Part shown: positions 24,971 through 33,848 of the stretch, in pieces
How the letters are laid out: every line of letters starts with the position of its first letter
Position numbering within the stretch: the first letter of the stretch is position 1
Translations under genes and position numbers: made by a program
The notes under the pieces: model-generated
The model's database searches: none
What the model saw: only the letters and a program-made list of their open reading frames with translations
What the model was told of the DNA's origin: nothing
Source of the DNA: Prado023 sp963706875
GTDB lineage: Bacteria; Actinomycetota; Actinomycetes; S36-B12; CAIYMF01
Assembly (NCBI GenBank): GCA_963706875.1
Contig: CAVPNW010000021.1
Span: 434,001-498,000 of the forward strand
Direction of reading: 5' to 3'
Length of the DNA stretch: 64,000 bases

Positions 24971-26041
24971 ATGGACGTGCCGTTGACGATCTGGCTGGCG
25001 GTCCTGGGGGTGATCGTGGTCATGCTGGCCATCGACCTGTTCGCCCACCGCGACGCCCACGTGATCTCGGCGAAGGAGGCCGCGATCTGGTCGGCGATCT
25101 GGGTGGCGATGGGAGTCGGCTTCGGGCTGATCATCTGGGCCACCGCCGGGGCGGAGTTCGCCGGGCAGTACTACGCCGGCTACCTGATCGAGAAGTCCCT
25201 GGCCGTGGACAACGTGTTCGTCTGGGCCATCATCTTCAGCTACTTCGCCGTTCCGCGGCAGTACCAGCACCGGGTGCTGTTCTACGGCGTCGTCGGCGCG
25301 CTCGTGATGCGCGGGGCGATGATCTGGGCGGGGTCGGCCGCGATCAAGGAGTACATCTGGATCCTCTACATCTTCGGGGCGTTCCTGGTGTTCACCGGCG
25401 TGATGATGATGCGCCACCGGAACTCCCACTTCGACCCCTCGAGCTCCCGGGTCGTGCGACTGTTCCGGCGCACCGTGCCGATGACCGACGAGTACGACGG
25501 CCAGAAGTTCCTCACCCGGCGCAATGGTGCCCTCGTGGCAACCCCCCTGCTCCTGGTGCTGGTGCTCGTGGAGTTCACCGACCTGGTGTTCGCCGTCGAC
25601 TCGATCCCGGCCATCTTCGCCGTCACCCAGGAGACGTTCCTGGTGTTCACCGCCAACGCGTTCGCGATCCTGGGCCTGCGCGCCATGTACTTCCTGCTCG
25701 CCGACCTGATGCACCGCTTCATCTTCCTCAAGCTCGGCCTGGGCCTGGTGCTCGTCTGGGTCGGCATCAAGCTCGTCCTGCAGGTCGACCTCTACAAGAT
25801 GCCCACCTGGCTGAGCCTGGGCGTGGTTGCCACCATCATCACCGTCGCGATCATCGCCAGCCTGCGCGCCACCCGCGGCCAGCCGCCGGTGCCGCACGCC
25901 GATCCCGACCAGCTGAGTGCCAAGCCCGCCGAGGAAGCCGAGGGCGCCACCGCCACCACGGCGGAGGACGCCTCACCCACCGGGACGCCAACCGTGGCGC
26001 CCCACACATCCGCGGACGAGAAGGAGCAGATCCATGGCTGA
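24971..26041 (+). CDS. TerC-family integral membrane protein (Alx/MeeF-like metal exporter)
   Basis: 356 residues with about eight membrane helices and acidic residues inside helices at the usual positions: VMLAIDLFAHRDAHVIS, LIEKSLAVDNVFVWAIIF and VLVEFTDLVFAVDSIPAIFA. These Asp/Glu clusters are the conserved metal site of TerC/Alx proteins, several of which export manganese or load metals at the Sec translocon. The C-terminal 60 residues are Ala/Thr/Glu-rich and probably cytoplasmic. It is the first gene of an operon; its stop overlaps the start of the winged-helix gene by eight bases. Confidence 0.92.
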   Translation: MDVPLTIWLAVLGVIVVMLAIDLFAHRDAHVISAKEAAIWSAIWVAMGVGFGLIIWATAGAEFAGQYYAGYLIEKSLAVDNVFVWAIIFSYFAVPRQYQHRVLFYGVVGALVMRGAMIWAGSAAIKEYIWILYIFGAFLVFTGVMMMRHRNSHFDPSSSRVVRLFRRTVPMTDEYDGQKFLTRRNGALVATPLLLVLVLVEFTDLVFAVDSIPAIFAVTQETFLVFTANAFAILGLRAMYFLLADLMHRFIFLKLGLGLVLVWVGIKLVLQVDLYKMPTWLSLGVVATIITVAIIASLRATRGQPPVPHADPDQLSAKPAEEAEGATATTAEDASPTGTPTVAPHTSADEKEQIHG

Positions 26042-26327
26042 GCCGACCCGAGCGCACACCCGCGCGTGGACCCTGCTGACCAACCACGGCCACGTCCTGG
26101 TCTTCGTCCACCGCAACCCCGACGGGCGGGTCCGTGACATCGCGGACGCAGTGGGCATCACGGAGCGGGCGACCCTGAACATCCTGCGCGACCTCGAGGA
26201 CGAGGGCTACCTCACCCGGGTGCCGCAGGGCCGTCGGACGCACTACGTCGTCAACGAGCGGCGGCCGTTCCGGCATCCCGCCGAGGCTGACCACCAGGTC
26301 GGTGACCTGCTGGCGCTCTTCACCTGA
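26034..26327 (+). CDS. Small winged helix-turn-helix regulator
   Basis: 97 residues with a MarR/ArsR-like winged helix: RVRDIADAVGITERATLNIL is the recognition helix-turn-helix and DLEDEGYLTRVPQGRRTHYVV the wing. Similar short proteins act as transcription factors for neighbouring genes. The start (ATG 26034, GGAG eight bases upstream) lies inside the end of terC, which indicates cotranslation, and the sbtA start follows three bases after its stop. It is therefore a candidate regulator of bicarbonate uptake. No ligand-binding domain is present; the C-terminal 20 residues include several His. Confidence 0.78.
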   Translation: MAEPTRAHTRAWTLLTNHGHVLVFVHRNPDGRVRDIADAVGITERATLNILRDLEDEGYLTRVPQGRRTHYVVNERRPFRHPAEADHQVGDLLALFT

Positions 26328-26330
26328 TCG

Positions 26331-27296
26331 ATGGACACCTGGCAGCTGGCGGTCGCCAACCTGACGTCCCCGCCGGTCCTGGCGTTCCTCCTCGGACTGC
26401 TGGCCACCGCGATCGGCGGCGACCTGCGCCTGCCCGAGCCGATCTACCAGTTCCTGAGCTTCTACCTGTTGCTGGGCATCGGCATCAAGGGCGGCGTGGC
26501 GCTGTCGCAGGCCCCCGCTGGGGAGGTCATCGGCCCGATCCTGGTCACCCTCGCCCTGGGTGTCCTCATCCCGCTGCTGGCGTTCGTCGTGCTGCGCTGG
26601 ACGACTCGGCTCGGACCGGTCGATAGGGGGGCGATGGCCGCCCACTACGGCTCGACCTCACTGGTCACGTTCACCGCCGCTGCGGTCTTCCTGACCAGCG
26701 CGGGGATCAGCTACGAGGGTTACGTGACCACGCTGCTGGCCGTCCTGGAGGTTCCGGCGATCATCGTCGGCCTGATGCTGGCCGGGCGGCATGTCACGCG
26801 CTCCGCCTCGTGGGGTGAGTCCTTGCGCGAGATCCTGACCGGTCGCAGCATCCTGCTGCTGGTCGGCGGGCTCCTGCTCGGGTTGGTCACCGGGAAGGCC
26901 GGCTACGAGAAGGTCGAACCCTTCTTCGGCGGGCTCTTCGTCGGTGTCCTGACCCTGTTCCTGCTCGAGATGGGCGTGATCGCGGCGAAGCGGCTGCGCG
27001 ACCTGCCGAAGGCCGGGCCGGGCCTGGTGCTGTTCGCGATCGCCTTCCCGATCGTGTCCGGCACCATGGGCATCGTCGCCGGGCTGGCGGTGGGGCTCTC
27101 GACCGGAGGTGCGGCCATCCTCGGAGTCCTGACCGCGAGCGCCTCCTACATCGCGGCCCCCGCTGCCGTCCGCCTCGCCCTGCCCGACGCCAACCCGGGC
27201 TACTACCTGACCGCCAGCCTGGGCATCACGTTCCCGTTCAACCTGATCATCGGAATCCCGCTGTACCTGGGGATCGCCCAGGCTCTGGGCAGCTGA
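26331..27296 (+). CDS. sbtA: SbtA-type sodium-dependent bicarbonate transporter
   Basis: 321-residue membrane protein of the SbtA family (DUF897) with about ten helices in two inverted halves. The family hallmarks are PIYQFLSFYLLLGIGIKGG in the first half, AMAAHYGSTSLVTFTAA in the middle, and GVLTASASYIAAPAAVRLAL with GYYLTASLGITFPFNLIIGI in the second half. SbtA imports HCO3- with Na+ in cyanobacteria; homologs in heterotrophs supply bicarbonate for carboxylation. It is followed ten bases later by a PII-like SbtB, the known regulatory partner that plugs the transporter. The link to the large biotin-dependent carboxylase at 44-48 kb is only an idea. Confidence 0.92.
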   Translation: MDTWQLAVANLTSPPVLAFLLGLLATAIGGDLRLPEPIYQFLSFYLLLGIGIKGGVALSQAPAGEVIGPILVTLALGVLIPLLAFVVLRWTTRLGPVDRGAMAAHYGSTSLVTFTAAAVFLTSAGISYEGYVTTLLAVLEVPAIIVGLMLAGRHVTRSASWGESLREILTGRSILLLVGGLLLGLVTGKAGYEKVEPFFGGLFVGVLTLFLLEMGVIAAKRLRDLPKAGPGLVLFAIAFPIVSGTMGIVAGLAVGLSTGGAAILGVLTASASYIAAPAAVRLALPDANPGYYLTASLGITFPFNLIIGIPLYLGIAQALGS

Positions 27297-27306
27297 GAGG
27301 AGCGCC

Positions 27307-27609
27307 ATGCAGACCGAGGCCCTGGTCCTGGTGACGGTCGTCGCCGAAGCCGTCGTCGAACACCGGCTCGTCCGCGACGTGGCGGCGGCTGGGGCCCACG
27401 GATGGACGGTATGTGATGCCCGCGGGCAGGGCTCGCGCGGGATCCGCGCGTCCGAGTTCGAGGGGTCGAACATCCGGCTCGAGACCCTGGTCTCGGCCGA
27501 GGTGGCCGACCGATTCCTCGAGGTGCTCGCCCGTGACTACTTCCCGCGGTACGCCGTGGTGGCGTGGACGACCCCGGCGCAGGTGGTCCGCCCGGCGAAG
27601 TACATCTGA
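27307..27609 (+). CDS. sbtB: SbtB-like PII-family regulator of SbtA
   Basis: 100 residues with the PII ferredoxin-like fold: LVLVTVVAEAVVEHRLVRDV at the start, GWTVCDARGQGSRGI as the beta-turn/T-loop region, and ETLVSAEVADRFLEVLARDYF before the C-terminal strand. SbtB proteins bind AMP or cAMP in the cleft between subunits and regulate SbtA. The C-terminal R-loop cysteine pair of cyanobacterial SbtB is missing (it ends VRPAKYI), so redox control is unlikely. The stop precedes the next gene by about 80 bases. The start is in GAGGAGCGCCATG with a clear ribosome binding site. Confidence 0.85.
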   Translation: MQTEALVLVTVVAEAVVEHRLVRDVAAAGAHGWTVCDARGQGSRGIRASEFEGSNIRLETLVSAEVADRFLEVLARDYFPRYAVVAWTTPAQVVRPAKYI

Positions 27610-27674
27610 TCGGTTCACGGGCGCAGGCGGGGGGCCGTGGTGGGCCTGCGGGAGCGGACCGGCGAGCCCGCGGC

Positions 27675-27680
27675 TACTGT
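27675..27680 (+). promoter_or_regulatory. -10 box TACTGT of the amidase pseudogene
   Basis: TACTGT followed by seven bases and the GTG at 27688, with no ribosome binding site. The promoter and start look intact although the gene behind them is broken. Confidence 0.5.
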
Positions 27681-27687
27681 CGCCGAC

Positions 27688-29149
27688 GTGACCGACGACC
27701 CTCGACCCCGCACGGTCGACACCACCACCGATGATGCGCTGGGCACCAGCGACGCCACCGACCTGCTCGATCGGCTGGCCCGGCGCGAGGTCTCGGCGGC
27801 CGAGCTCCGCCAGGCGGCGATGACCCGGGCCCGCACGGCGAACCCGCACCTGAACGCGATCGCCCACTGGTTCGACGATCCGGTGCGGACCGAGGTGGTG
27901 GTGCCCGCGGACGCGCCGCTGGCCGGGATCCCCACGTTCATCAAGGACAACGAGGAGATGGCCGGCTTCCCGACGACCCAGGGCTCGTGGGCGGTGTCAG
28001 ACATCGGCCGGCGCCGGCATGCTCCCCGGTCATCGACGGCCTACCTCGCCCGGGCTGGAGCCGCTCGGAGCCACGACCATGCCGGAGTTCGGGCTGACCG
28101 CGAGCACGGAGTCAGTCGCGGTTCGGCGCCACCCGGAACCCGTGGGACACCAGCCGTTCGGCCGGCGGGATCCAGCGGCGGATCAGCTGCCATGGTCGCG
28201 GCCGGGGTCGTCCCGATGGCGCACGCCAACGATGGGGGCGGCTCGATCCGGATCCCCGCGTCCTGCTGCGGCCTGGTCGGGTTGAAGCCCTGACGCGGGG
28301 CCGACATGCCGATGAACCCCCTGAAGGAGCGGATCCGCCGATCCTGATCGCCGCGCAGGGCGTCGTCACCCGCTCGGTCCGCGACACCGCACTGTTCCTG
28401 TCGCTGACATGGAACGCGACCCGACCCGACGCCGGGCTGCCACCCATCGGCCACGTCACCGAGTCCGGGCACCGATCGTCTGCGCATCGGGATGTGCATC
28501 AGCACGCATGCGGGGTCTGCCGTTGAGCGCGGACACCGTGGCGGCGGTGCGCGCTGCGGGTGCCCTTCGCGAGGACCTCGGCCACCACGTCGAGGAGGAC
28601 GCGCCCCCGGTCGGGGAGGAGTTCGCGACCGACTTCCTGCGCTACTGGGCGCTGCTGGCGTTCGTCCTGCACCGGCGCGGGTCGGCCGCTCTACGGCGAG
28701 GGCTTCGACGGCTCGCGGACCGAGGAGCTCACCAAGGGACTGAGCGCGATGCGTCAACCGTCAGAGCAGATCGGGTGCCCGGCTCGCATCCGTCGGCTTG
28801 CGCCGGCTGTCGCGCGACCCCGATGCCGGGTTCGAGCGAACCGGTACGACGTGCTGCTCTCCCCGGTCACGGGGTATCCGGCCCCCCGATCGGCTACCTC
28901 GGCCCGGACGTCGAGTTCCGGACGAACCTCGTGCGCCTGATCCAGTTCGCCTCGATCGACGCCGGTCCAGAACGTCTCCGGCGCGCCGGCGATGTCGCTG
29001 CCGCTCGGGCCGATCGTGGACAGGGCCTGCCGATCGGGGTGCACCTCGCAGCCCCGTTCGGCCACGAACGTCGGCTCCTGGAGGTCGCCCTCGAGCTGGA
29101 GGAGGCGGCCCCCTGGCCGACGCGGCCGGGCCCAGCGCCCGGGGCATGA
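27688..29149 (+). pseudogene. Amidase (amidase-signature family), disrupted by about ten frame changes and a stop
   Basis: The whole length encodes recognisable amidase, but in pieces spread over all three frames. Frame 1 carries LAGIPTFIKDNEEMAGFPTT (catalytic Lys). Frame 2 carries LEPLGATTMPEFGLTASTES and frame 3 carries RFGATRNPWDTSRSAGG. Back in frame 1 are SSGGSAAMVAAGVVPMAHAN and GGGSIRIPASCCGLVGLKP (both catalytic Ser regions), followed by an in-frame TGA at 28291-28293. Further pieces (AAQGVVTRSVRDTALFLSL, ADTVAAVRAAGALREDLGHH, YDVLLSPVTGYPAP, IGVHLAAPFGHERRLLEVA) continue to a TGA at 29147. The catalytic triad is intact in sequence, so inactivation is recent or the region was poorly read. 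No short peptide from it is likely to be functional. Confidence 0.85.
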
Positions 29150-29225
29150 GGCCGACCGGGCGGCGCCTGGACGTCGACCGGACGTTGAGGTGGTCGCGCG
29201 ACGACGTGGGCGGCGGGTGGAGCCC

Positions 29226-29699
29226 TCAGGGGTTGAGCCGTGCGTACCCGAACGCCAGGGAGGTCGCCAGGCTGACCCAGACCAGGTATGGCAGGAGCGC
29301 GATGGCCCCGCCACGGGTGGCCGACCAGGTCAGGACGACCAGGATCAGGGTCAGCAGCGCGGCGCCACCCAGGGCGAACGCCGACGCGGTCAGCTGGTGC
29401 GGGACGTAGAAGAGGTACGCCCATGACAGCGCGCAGACCACGCTCGCCGCCGCCACCGCGAGCCACGCTCCGACGAGTCCAGGGCTGCCGCGCTGGGCGA
29501 CGATCACGCCCACGACCGCAAGCGCGAGGAAGTTGTAGGGCCAGATGAGTCCGAACACGATGTCCGGGGGCTGCCAGGCGGGGCGTGCCAGGCCCGCATA
29601 CCAGCCGGGGTTCGCCGAGACCCACACCCCCGACCCCACTGCGTAGACGACCACCAGGGCCACGACAGCCACGGACGCGAGCACTCGCCAGGTGGTCAT
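29226..29699 (-). CDS. tspO: TspO/MBR-family tryptophan-rich membrane protein
   Basis: 157 residues, five predicted helices, with the TspO signature in the first loop and helix: GWYAGLARPAWQPPDIVFGL followed by IWPYNFLALAVVG. Further aromatic-rich motifs are ALSWAYLFYVPHQ and PYLVWVSLATSLAFGYARLN at the end, as in CrtK/TspO. The family binds porphyrins and cholesterol-like ligands and modulates stress, tetrapyrrole or pigment regulation in bacteria. The start at ATG 29699 (MTTWRVLAS) places the first helix at residues 6-28. CATCCT lies six bases upstream and there is no ribosome binding site. It converges with the amidase remnant. Confidence 0.88.
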   Translation of the reverse strand: MTTWRVLASVAVVALVVVYAVGSGVWVSANPGWYAGLARPAWQPPDIVFGLIWPYNFLALAVVGVIVAQRGSPGLVGAWLAVAAASVVCALSWAYLFYVPHQLTASAFALGGAALLTLILVVLTWSATRGGAIALLPYLVWVSLATSLAFGYARLNP

Positions 29700-29846
29700 G
29701 GTCGAAGGATGGCCCAGATCAGGCCAGCGTGCTGTGCAATCCGGTCCCGACGCCCCGCGCCTCCGGGTCATCCGGTCCGCCGCCTGCGCCCTCCGCGCCT
29801 CCGGGGTCATCCGGTCCCGCTGCCCCCAACCCTCGGCGCCCCCGCG

Positions 29847-30419
29847 TCAGACGATCTCGTCGAGCCAAGCCGCCAAGCGGTCCGAGGCCGCATGCAGCGA
29901 CTCGCTCCACGTGGTCGCTGCCCCGTGGCCGGCATCGTCGCTGATCGTCTTGGCCAGGCGCACGGGGATTCCCAGCCGGGTGGCCGAGGCCGCCACCGCA
30001 TAGCCCTCCATGTCAACCAGGTGGGCGCGCTCGGCCAGGGCATCACGGTCCTGCGGCGAGGAGATGAACCGGTCACCGGTCGCCAGCACCACACCCGAGT
30101 CGCCCAGCTCGATGCGCGGGGAGGGATCCGAGCCGACCAGGGTCGCGATCGCCCGGCCGTTGACGTCGTGCTGGAGCACGGCCCCGATCTCGTGCACGAG
30201 GCCTGCGGCGAGGGCACCCGGGCGCAGCGCACCGGCCGTCCCCACGTTGAGGATGACGCTTGGGCGATGCGCCATCGCCGCCCACGTCGTGGCCGTGGCC
30301 GCCCGGACCTTGCCCACCCCCGTGACCAACGTGGGCACCCGATGGGCGAACGCCTGGGCCTCCTCGATCACGGCGACCACGACCAAGGGCCGGCCGGGAC
30401 GCGGTGGCGGACCGTGCAT
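29847..30419 (-). CDS. Nucleosidase of the MTA/SAH (PNP-like) family
   Basis: 190 residues of the phosphorylase/nucleosidase fold. VVVAVIEEAQAFAHRVPTLVTGVGKVRAA and ILNVGTAGALRPGALAAGLVH are the phosphate/ribose-binding region of the family. VDMEGYAVAASATRLGIP contains the MEG motif that binds the ribose hydroxyl, and KTISDDAG carries the catalytic Asp near the C-terminus. Probably cleaves methylthioadenosine, S-adenosylhomocysteine or a related nucleoside in salvage. The ATG at 30419 has GGAGGG eight bases upstream. It is divergent from the penicillin-binding protein gene. Confidence 0.85.
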   Translation of the reverse strand: MHGPPPRPGRPLVVVAVIEEAQAFAHRVPTLVTGVGKVRAATATTWAAMAHRPSVILNVGTAGALRPGALAAGLVHEIGAVLQHDVNGRAIATLVGSDPSPRIELGDSGVVLATGDRFISSPQDRDALAERAHLVDMEGYAVAASATRLGIPVRLAKTISDDAGHGAATTWSESLHAASDRLAAWLDEIV

Positions 30420-30644
30420 CTCGAACACCCTCCGGAGGCTACCCCGCCCCGACGGTGAGATCCCGTCGGGTCTGAGCCGATCGCTTTCGTCGGGATCCGA
30501 CGCGATCGGCCCCCGGACCCAGTGAACCCGACGCGTCTCCTGGGGCACGCCCTTCGGGACTCGCCTTGGCCCGCGGGCCGTTGCAGCCGCCGCGTGGGGA
30601 TGGGGGAGGATGGGGGCCTCCCGCGCCGACCTGCAAGGAGCATC

Positions 30645-32504
30645 GTGGCCCGCACGCTGCGCACCACCCTGGCCTGTGTCCTGGTCATGGTGCTCGCCGC
30701 CTGCGGCTCCGGGGCTGACCAGGAGGCCGCGGAGGGACTGGCAGCACAGCTCGCGACGGCCCTGACCGCCGGCCAGCTGGGCGCGGTCCCGATCCAGGGA
30801 GGTGGCCAGGCGGAGCTGGACGCGGTCGTCGCGGGCATGGATGGGATACCCGCCACGGTGACCGCCGACACCGTCGAGGTGGATGGCGACAGCGCCACGG
30901 CGACGCTCGGCTGGCAGTGGGACATGCGGGGCGAGCCCTGGAGCTACACGACGACTGCGCAGCTCCAGAAGGTCGACGACCAGTGGGTGGTTCAGTGGGC
31001 GCCTACCGTGGTCGAGCCCTCTCTGTCCGTTGATGAGTCCCTGGACGCGAGGACGCAGAGGCCCGTGCGGGGCGACATCCTCGGTGCGGGGGACGAACCC
31101 TTGGTCACCCTCCGACCGGTGATGCGCATCGGCATCGACAAGACGAAGGTCCCCGCGGACGAGGCGGCGGACTCCGCGCGCGACCTGGCCGAGCTGCTCG
31201 ACATCGACCCCGGGGCCTACGCGAAGGCGGTGAAGGCGGCGGGTCCCAAGGCCTTCGTCGAGGCCCTGGTCCTGCGCGACGACGACACCAAGGATCTGTC
31301 GCGGGAGGCGGTCGAGGCCATCCCCGGCGCCGTCGGCCTCGCCGGCGAGCGGCCCCTGGCACCCACCCGGGACTTCGCCAGCGAGATCCTGGGTCGGGTG
31401 GGCCCGGCGACCGCCGAGATCGTCGAGAAGTCCGGCGGCTCGGTGCGGGCCGGTGACCAGGTGGGCCTGTCGGGGCTGCAGGCTCGGTACGACGAGACGC
31501 TCGCCGGGACACCCGGGGTCGTGGTGGCGGCGGTGGCTGACGATCAGGAGCGGACGCTCTTCACGTCCGAGGTGGTGGACGGGCAGCCGCTGCGCACGAC
31601 CCTCGACGAGGACCTGCAGAAGGAGGCGGAGAAGGCACTCGATGGCGTGGGTCCGGCGAGCGCGCTGGTGGCGCTGCGTCCGTCCACCGGCGAGATCCTG
31701 GCTGCGGCCAACGGGGCGGGATCCGACGGCTACAACACCGCGACCTTCGGGCAGTACGCGCCGGGGTCGACGATGAAGGTGGTCACGGCGCTGGCGCTGA
31801 TGCGGGCCGGGGTGAAGCCCACGGACCAGGTGCCGTGCACGCGGGAGATCGTCGTCGACGGCAAGACCTTCACGAACTACGACGACTACCCCGCCAGCGG
31901 CATCGGGGACATCCCGCTGCGCTCCGCGGTGGCCAACTCCTGCAACACGGCCCTGATCTCCCAGCGCGAGGAGCTGACGGGCGAGGATCTCGCGGGAGCG
32001 GCCGCGGCCCTCGGGCTCGGCGTGGACCATGATCTGGGCTTCCCGGCCTTCTTCGGGCAGGTCCCGGAACCGGCGTCCGCGACGGAGCAGGCCGCCTCGC
32101 TGATCGGCCAGGGCAAGGTGCTCGCCTCGCCCATGGCCATGGCGGCAGTCGCCGCGTCTGTGGCCGAGGGCCGGACCGTGGTGCCCCGGCTCCTTCCGGA
32201 CCTCCCCGCACCCGAGGCCGCTCCCGCCGCCCCCCTCACCCCTGAGGAGGCCGACTCCCTGCGCGACATGATGCGGGCGGTCGTGACCGAGGGCACGGCG
32301 AGGTTCCTCGCCGACGTGCCCGGCGCCCCCGTCGGCGCCAAGACGGGCACAGCGGAGTTCGGGACGGGCACTCCGCCGGACACCCATGCGTGGATGATCG
32401 CCACCCAGGGCGACCTGGCGGTCGCCGTGTTCGTCGAGGAGGGCCAGTCGGGCTCGCAGACCGCCGGTCCGATCCTCGAGGAGTTCCTGCGCGCAGCCGG
32501 GTAG
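30645..32504 (+). CDS. Penicillin-binding transpeptidase lipoprotein (class B-like) with MecA_N-type domain
   Basis: 619 residues. It starts at GTG 30645 after AAGGAG with a short four-base gap, and has a signal peptide ending in lipobox LAAC, so the protein is anchored by an N-terminal lipid rather than a helix. An NTF2-like domain (about residues 25-135: VDGDSATATLGWQWDMRG) is followed by a PBP dimerisation region beginning TQRPVRGDILGAGDEPL. The C-terminal transpeptidase has the SxxK motif GSTMKVV, the SxN motif VANSCNTAL and the KTG motif AKTGTAEFG. It would cross-link peptidoglycan; the MecA-like domain order is associated with low beta-lactam affinity in some relatives. Confidence 0.9.
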   Translation: MARTLRTTLACVLVMVLAACGSGADQEAAEGLAAQLATALTAGQLGAVPIQGGGQAELDAVVAGMDGIPATVTADTVEVDGDSATATLGWQWDMRGEPWSYTTTAQLQKVDDQWVVQWAPTVVEPSLSVDESLDARTQRPVRGDILGAGDEPLVTLRPVMRIGIDKTKVPADEAADSARDLAELLDIDPGAYAKAVKAAGPKAFVEALVLRDDDTKDLSREAVEAIPGAVGLAGERPLAPTRDFASEILGRVGPATAEIVEKSGGSVRAGDQVGLSGLQARYDETLAGTPGVVVAAVADDQERTLFTSEVVDGQPLRTTLDEDLQKEAEKALDGVGPASALVALRPSTGEILAAANGAGSDGYNTATFGQYAPGSTMKVVTALALMRAGVKPTDQVPCTREIVVDGKTFTNYDDYPASGIGDIPLRSAVANSCNTALISQREELTGEDLAGAAAALGLGVDHDLGFPAFFGQVPEPASATEQAASLIGQGKVLASPMAMAAVAASVAEGRTVVPRLLPDLPAPEAAPAAPLTPEEADSLRDMMRAVVTEGTARFLADVPGAPVGAKTGTAEFGTGTPPDTHAWMIATQGDLAVAVFVEEGQSGSQTAGPILEEFLRAAG

Positions 32505-32645
32505 GACCCCTCGGCTGGCGCTCCACGTACGGCTTGCGTCAGGCCGCCGCGGCACCTGGCGCTGATCGCTGGACAGGGCTCAGCCTGCGCTACGGATCAC
32601 ACGTGCCGTCGGCGGCAAGCTTCAGGATCTGAGCGAAGACGCGTC

Positions 32646-32675
32646 GTAACTGTACCGTCCGGGCGGTATAGTTAC
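32646..32675. promoter_or_regulatory. TetR autoregulatory operator overlapping the -10 box
   Basis: An inverted repeat of 12-base arms, GTAACTGTACCG (32646-32657) and CGGTATAGTTAC (32664-32675), matching at 11 of 12 positions around a six-base centre. The right arm contains TATAGT (32667-32672), which is seven bases from the tetR ATG, so a bound repressor would block the promoter. Confidence 0.75.
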
Positions 32676-32679
32676 GTCC

Positions 32680-33261
32680 ATGAGTCCACGACCGTCCAAG
32701 AGGGAGGCCCTGCTCCGTGCGGCGTCCAGGCTGGTTGCCGAGCATGGCTACTCGTCGCTGACCCTGGACGCCGTCGGCGCAGCGACAGGCGTGAGCAAGG
32801 GCGGGGTGCTCTACCACTTCCCCTCCAAGGAGGCTCTCGTGGCCGCGCTTGTGGAGCAGTTGTCCAGCGGCTTCGACGCCGACCAGACGCGCGCCCACGA
32901 CGCCGACTCGTTGGCGCCGGGGGCGTGGACGCGGGCCTACCTGGCGGCAAGCAGCGGGCCACTGGAGGACGAGTCCGAGCAGTTGGCGGCCGTGGGGCTG
33001 CTCGCCGCGGTGGGCCACGACCCCTCGCTGCTGGAACCGCTCCAGCAGCGCTATCGGAGTTGGGTGGAGCGCTTGGACGAAGACGGCCTGCCGGGGGTCG
33101 ACGCCCACGTGGTGCGGTTGGCCGCTGACGGGCTGTGGGCCGCCGACCTGTTCGGCCTGGCGCCTCCCGATCCGGAGCTGCGGGCGCGAATCCACGCCCG
33201 GTTGGTTGAACTTGCGGGGACGTCAGGTGGCCCGCAGGGCGCCCCCAAGGGGCAGGGATGA
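32680..33261 (+). CDS. TetR-family regulator
   Basis: 193 residues with an N-terminal TetR helix-turn-helix: REALLRAASRLVAEHGYSSL, then TLDAVGAATGVSKGGVLYHF (recognition helix) and PSKEALVAAL. The C-terminal ligand-binding domain is of the DUF6191/TetR_C type but its inducer is not evident. The ATG at 32680 follows TATAGT by seven bases and is leaderless. A near-perfect 30-base operator overlaps this promoter, so the protein is probably its own repressor. The stop overlaps the next gene by four bases (ATGA), which encodes a membrane protein likely controlled together with it. Confidence 0.9.
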   Translation: MSPRPSKREALLRAASRLVAEHGYSSLTLDAVGAATGVSKGGVLYHFPSKEALVAALVEQLSSGFDADQTRAHDADSLAPGAWTRAYLAASSGPLEDESEQLAAVGLLAAVGHDPSLLEPLQQRYRSWVERLDEDGLPGVDAHVVRLAADGLWAADLFGLAPPDPELRARIHARLVELAGTSGGPQGAPKGQG

Positions 33262-33728
33262 GCGGGGCACGGCTGGCGTGGCCGGGTGTCGCACTGGCGA
33301 TCACGTTCGTCGACGACCTCGTCGCCGGACCGATCCTGGCTGCCATCGGCGCGTTGGTCGGAGGCTACGGCGGAGTGGTTCTCGGACTGTCGGTCTTCAC
33401 CACCTTCGTCGCCTTGCTTGTCGCCTCCGCAGCGCTGGCCAGTCGCAGTCTGGACCCTCGGGTCCAGACACGGATCGACAGCGCGGTCGATTCCGCATCG
33501 AGGCGACGGTTCATCGGCCAGCACATACGCCGGGTCGGTGACGAGCACCTCTTGTCCACAGCCCTGGTCGCCTCGATGGTGAGCCCCGTACTGGCCGTGC
33601 TGCTGGCGCGACTCGTCCACCCCACCCAGGCGCTGTGGCGCACGGGGGTGATCTCGGTCCTGGCCTATGGCGCGGGGTTCTCGCTGTTCTACGCGGGTAT
33701 GGGCGCCGGGGCTGGTGCGGCGATCTGA
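33258..33728 (+). CDS. Small membrane protein coupled to TetR
   Basis: 156 residues, about five hydrophobic helices (ALAITFVDDLVAGPILAAIG, VVLGLSVFTTFVALLVASAA, LLSTALVASMVSPVLAVLLA, VISVLAYGAGFSLFYAGMGA) and one charged loop (ASRSLDPRVQTRIDSAVDSA, then SRRRFIGQHIRR). I do not recognise a family. The start overlaps the tetR stop, so the regulator and this protein are expressed together, and the protein could be an exporter or a ligand sensor under TetR control. No catalytic motif is visible. Confidence 0.72.
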   Translation: MSGARLAWPGVALAITFVDDLVAGPILAAIGALVGGYGGVVLGLSVFTTFVALLVASAALASRSLDPRVQTRIDSAVDSASRRRFIGQHIRRVGDEHLLSTALVASMVSPVLAVLLARLVHPTQALWRTGVISVLAYGAGFSLFYAGMGAGAGAAI

Positions 33729-33848
33729 TCGCACTGCGCCGCCGCGCCACACGACCGCCACGGGTCCGGGTGGGCAGCGCGCGGAGGGAAGCCGCCCGGC
33801 GCACTGGCCGGCTGGCGCTGACTGGCACTGGCTGGGCTGGCTGGCTGG

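Noticed and set aside
29847..32555. A 902-residue open frame on the minus strand opposite the penicillin-binding protein
   Set aside because: Only the last 190 residues (29847-30419) are a real protein, with their own ribosome binding site. The remainder is antisense to the transpeptidase gene.
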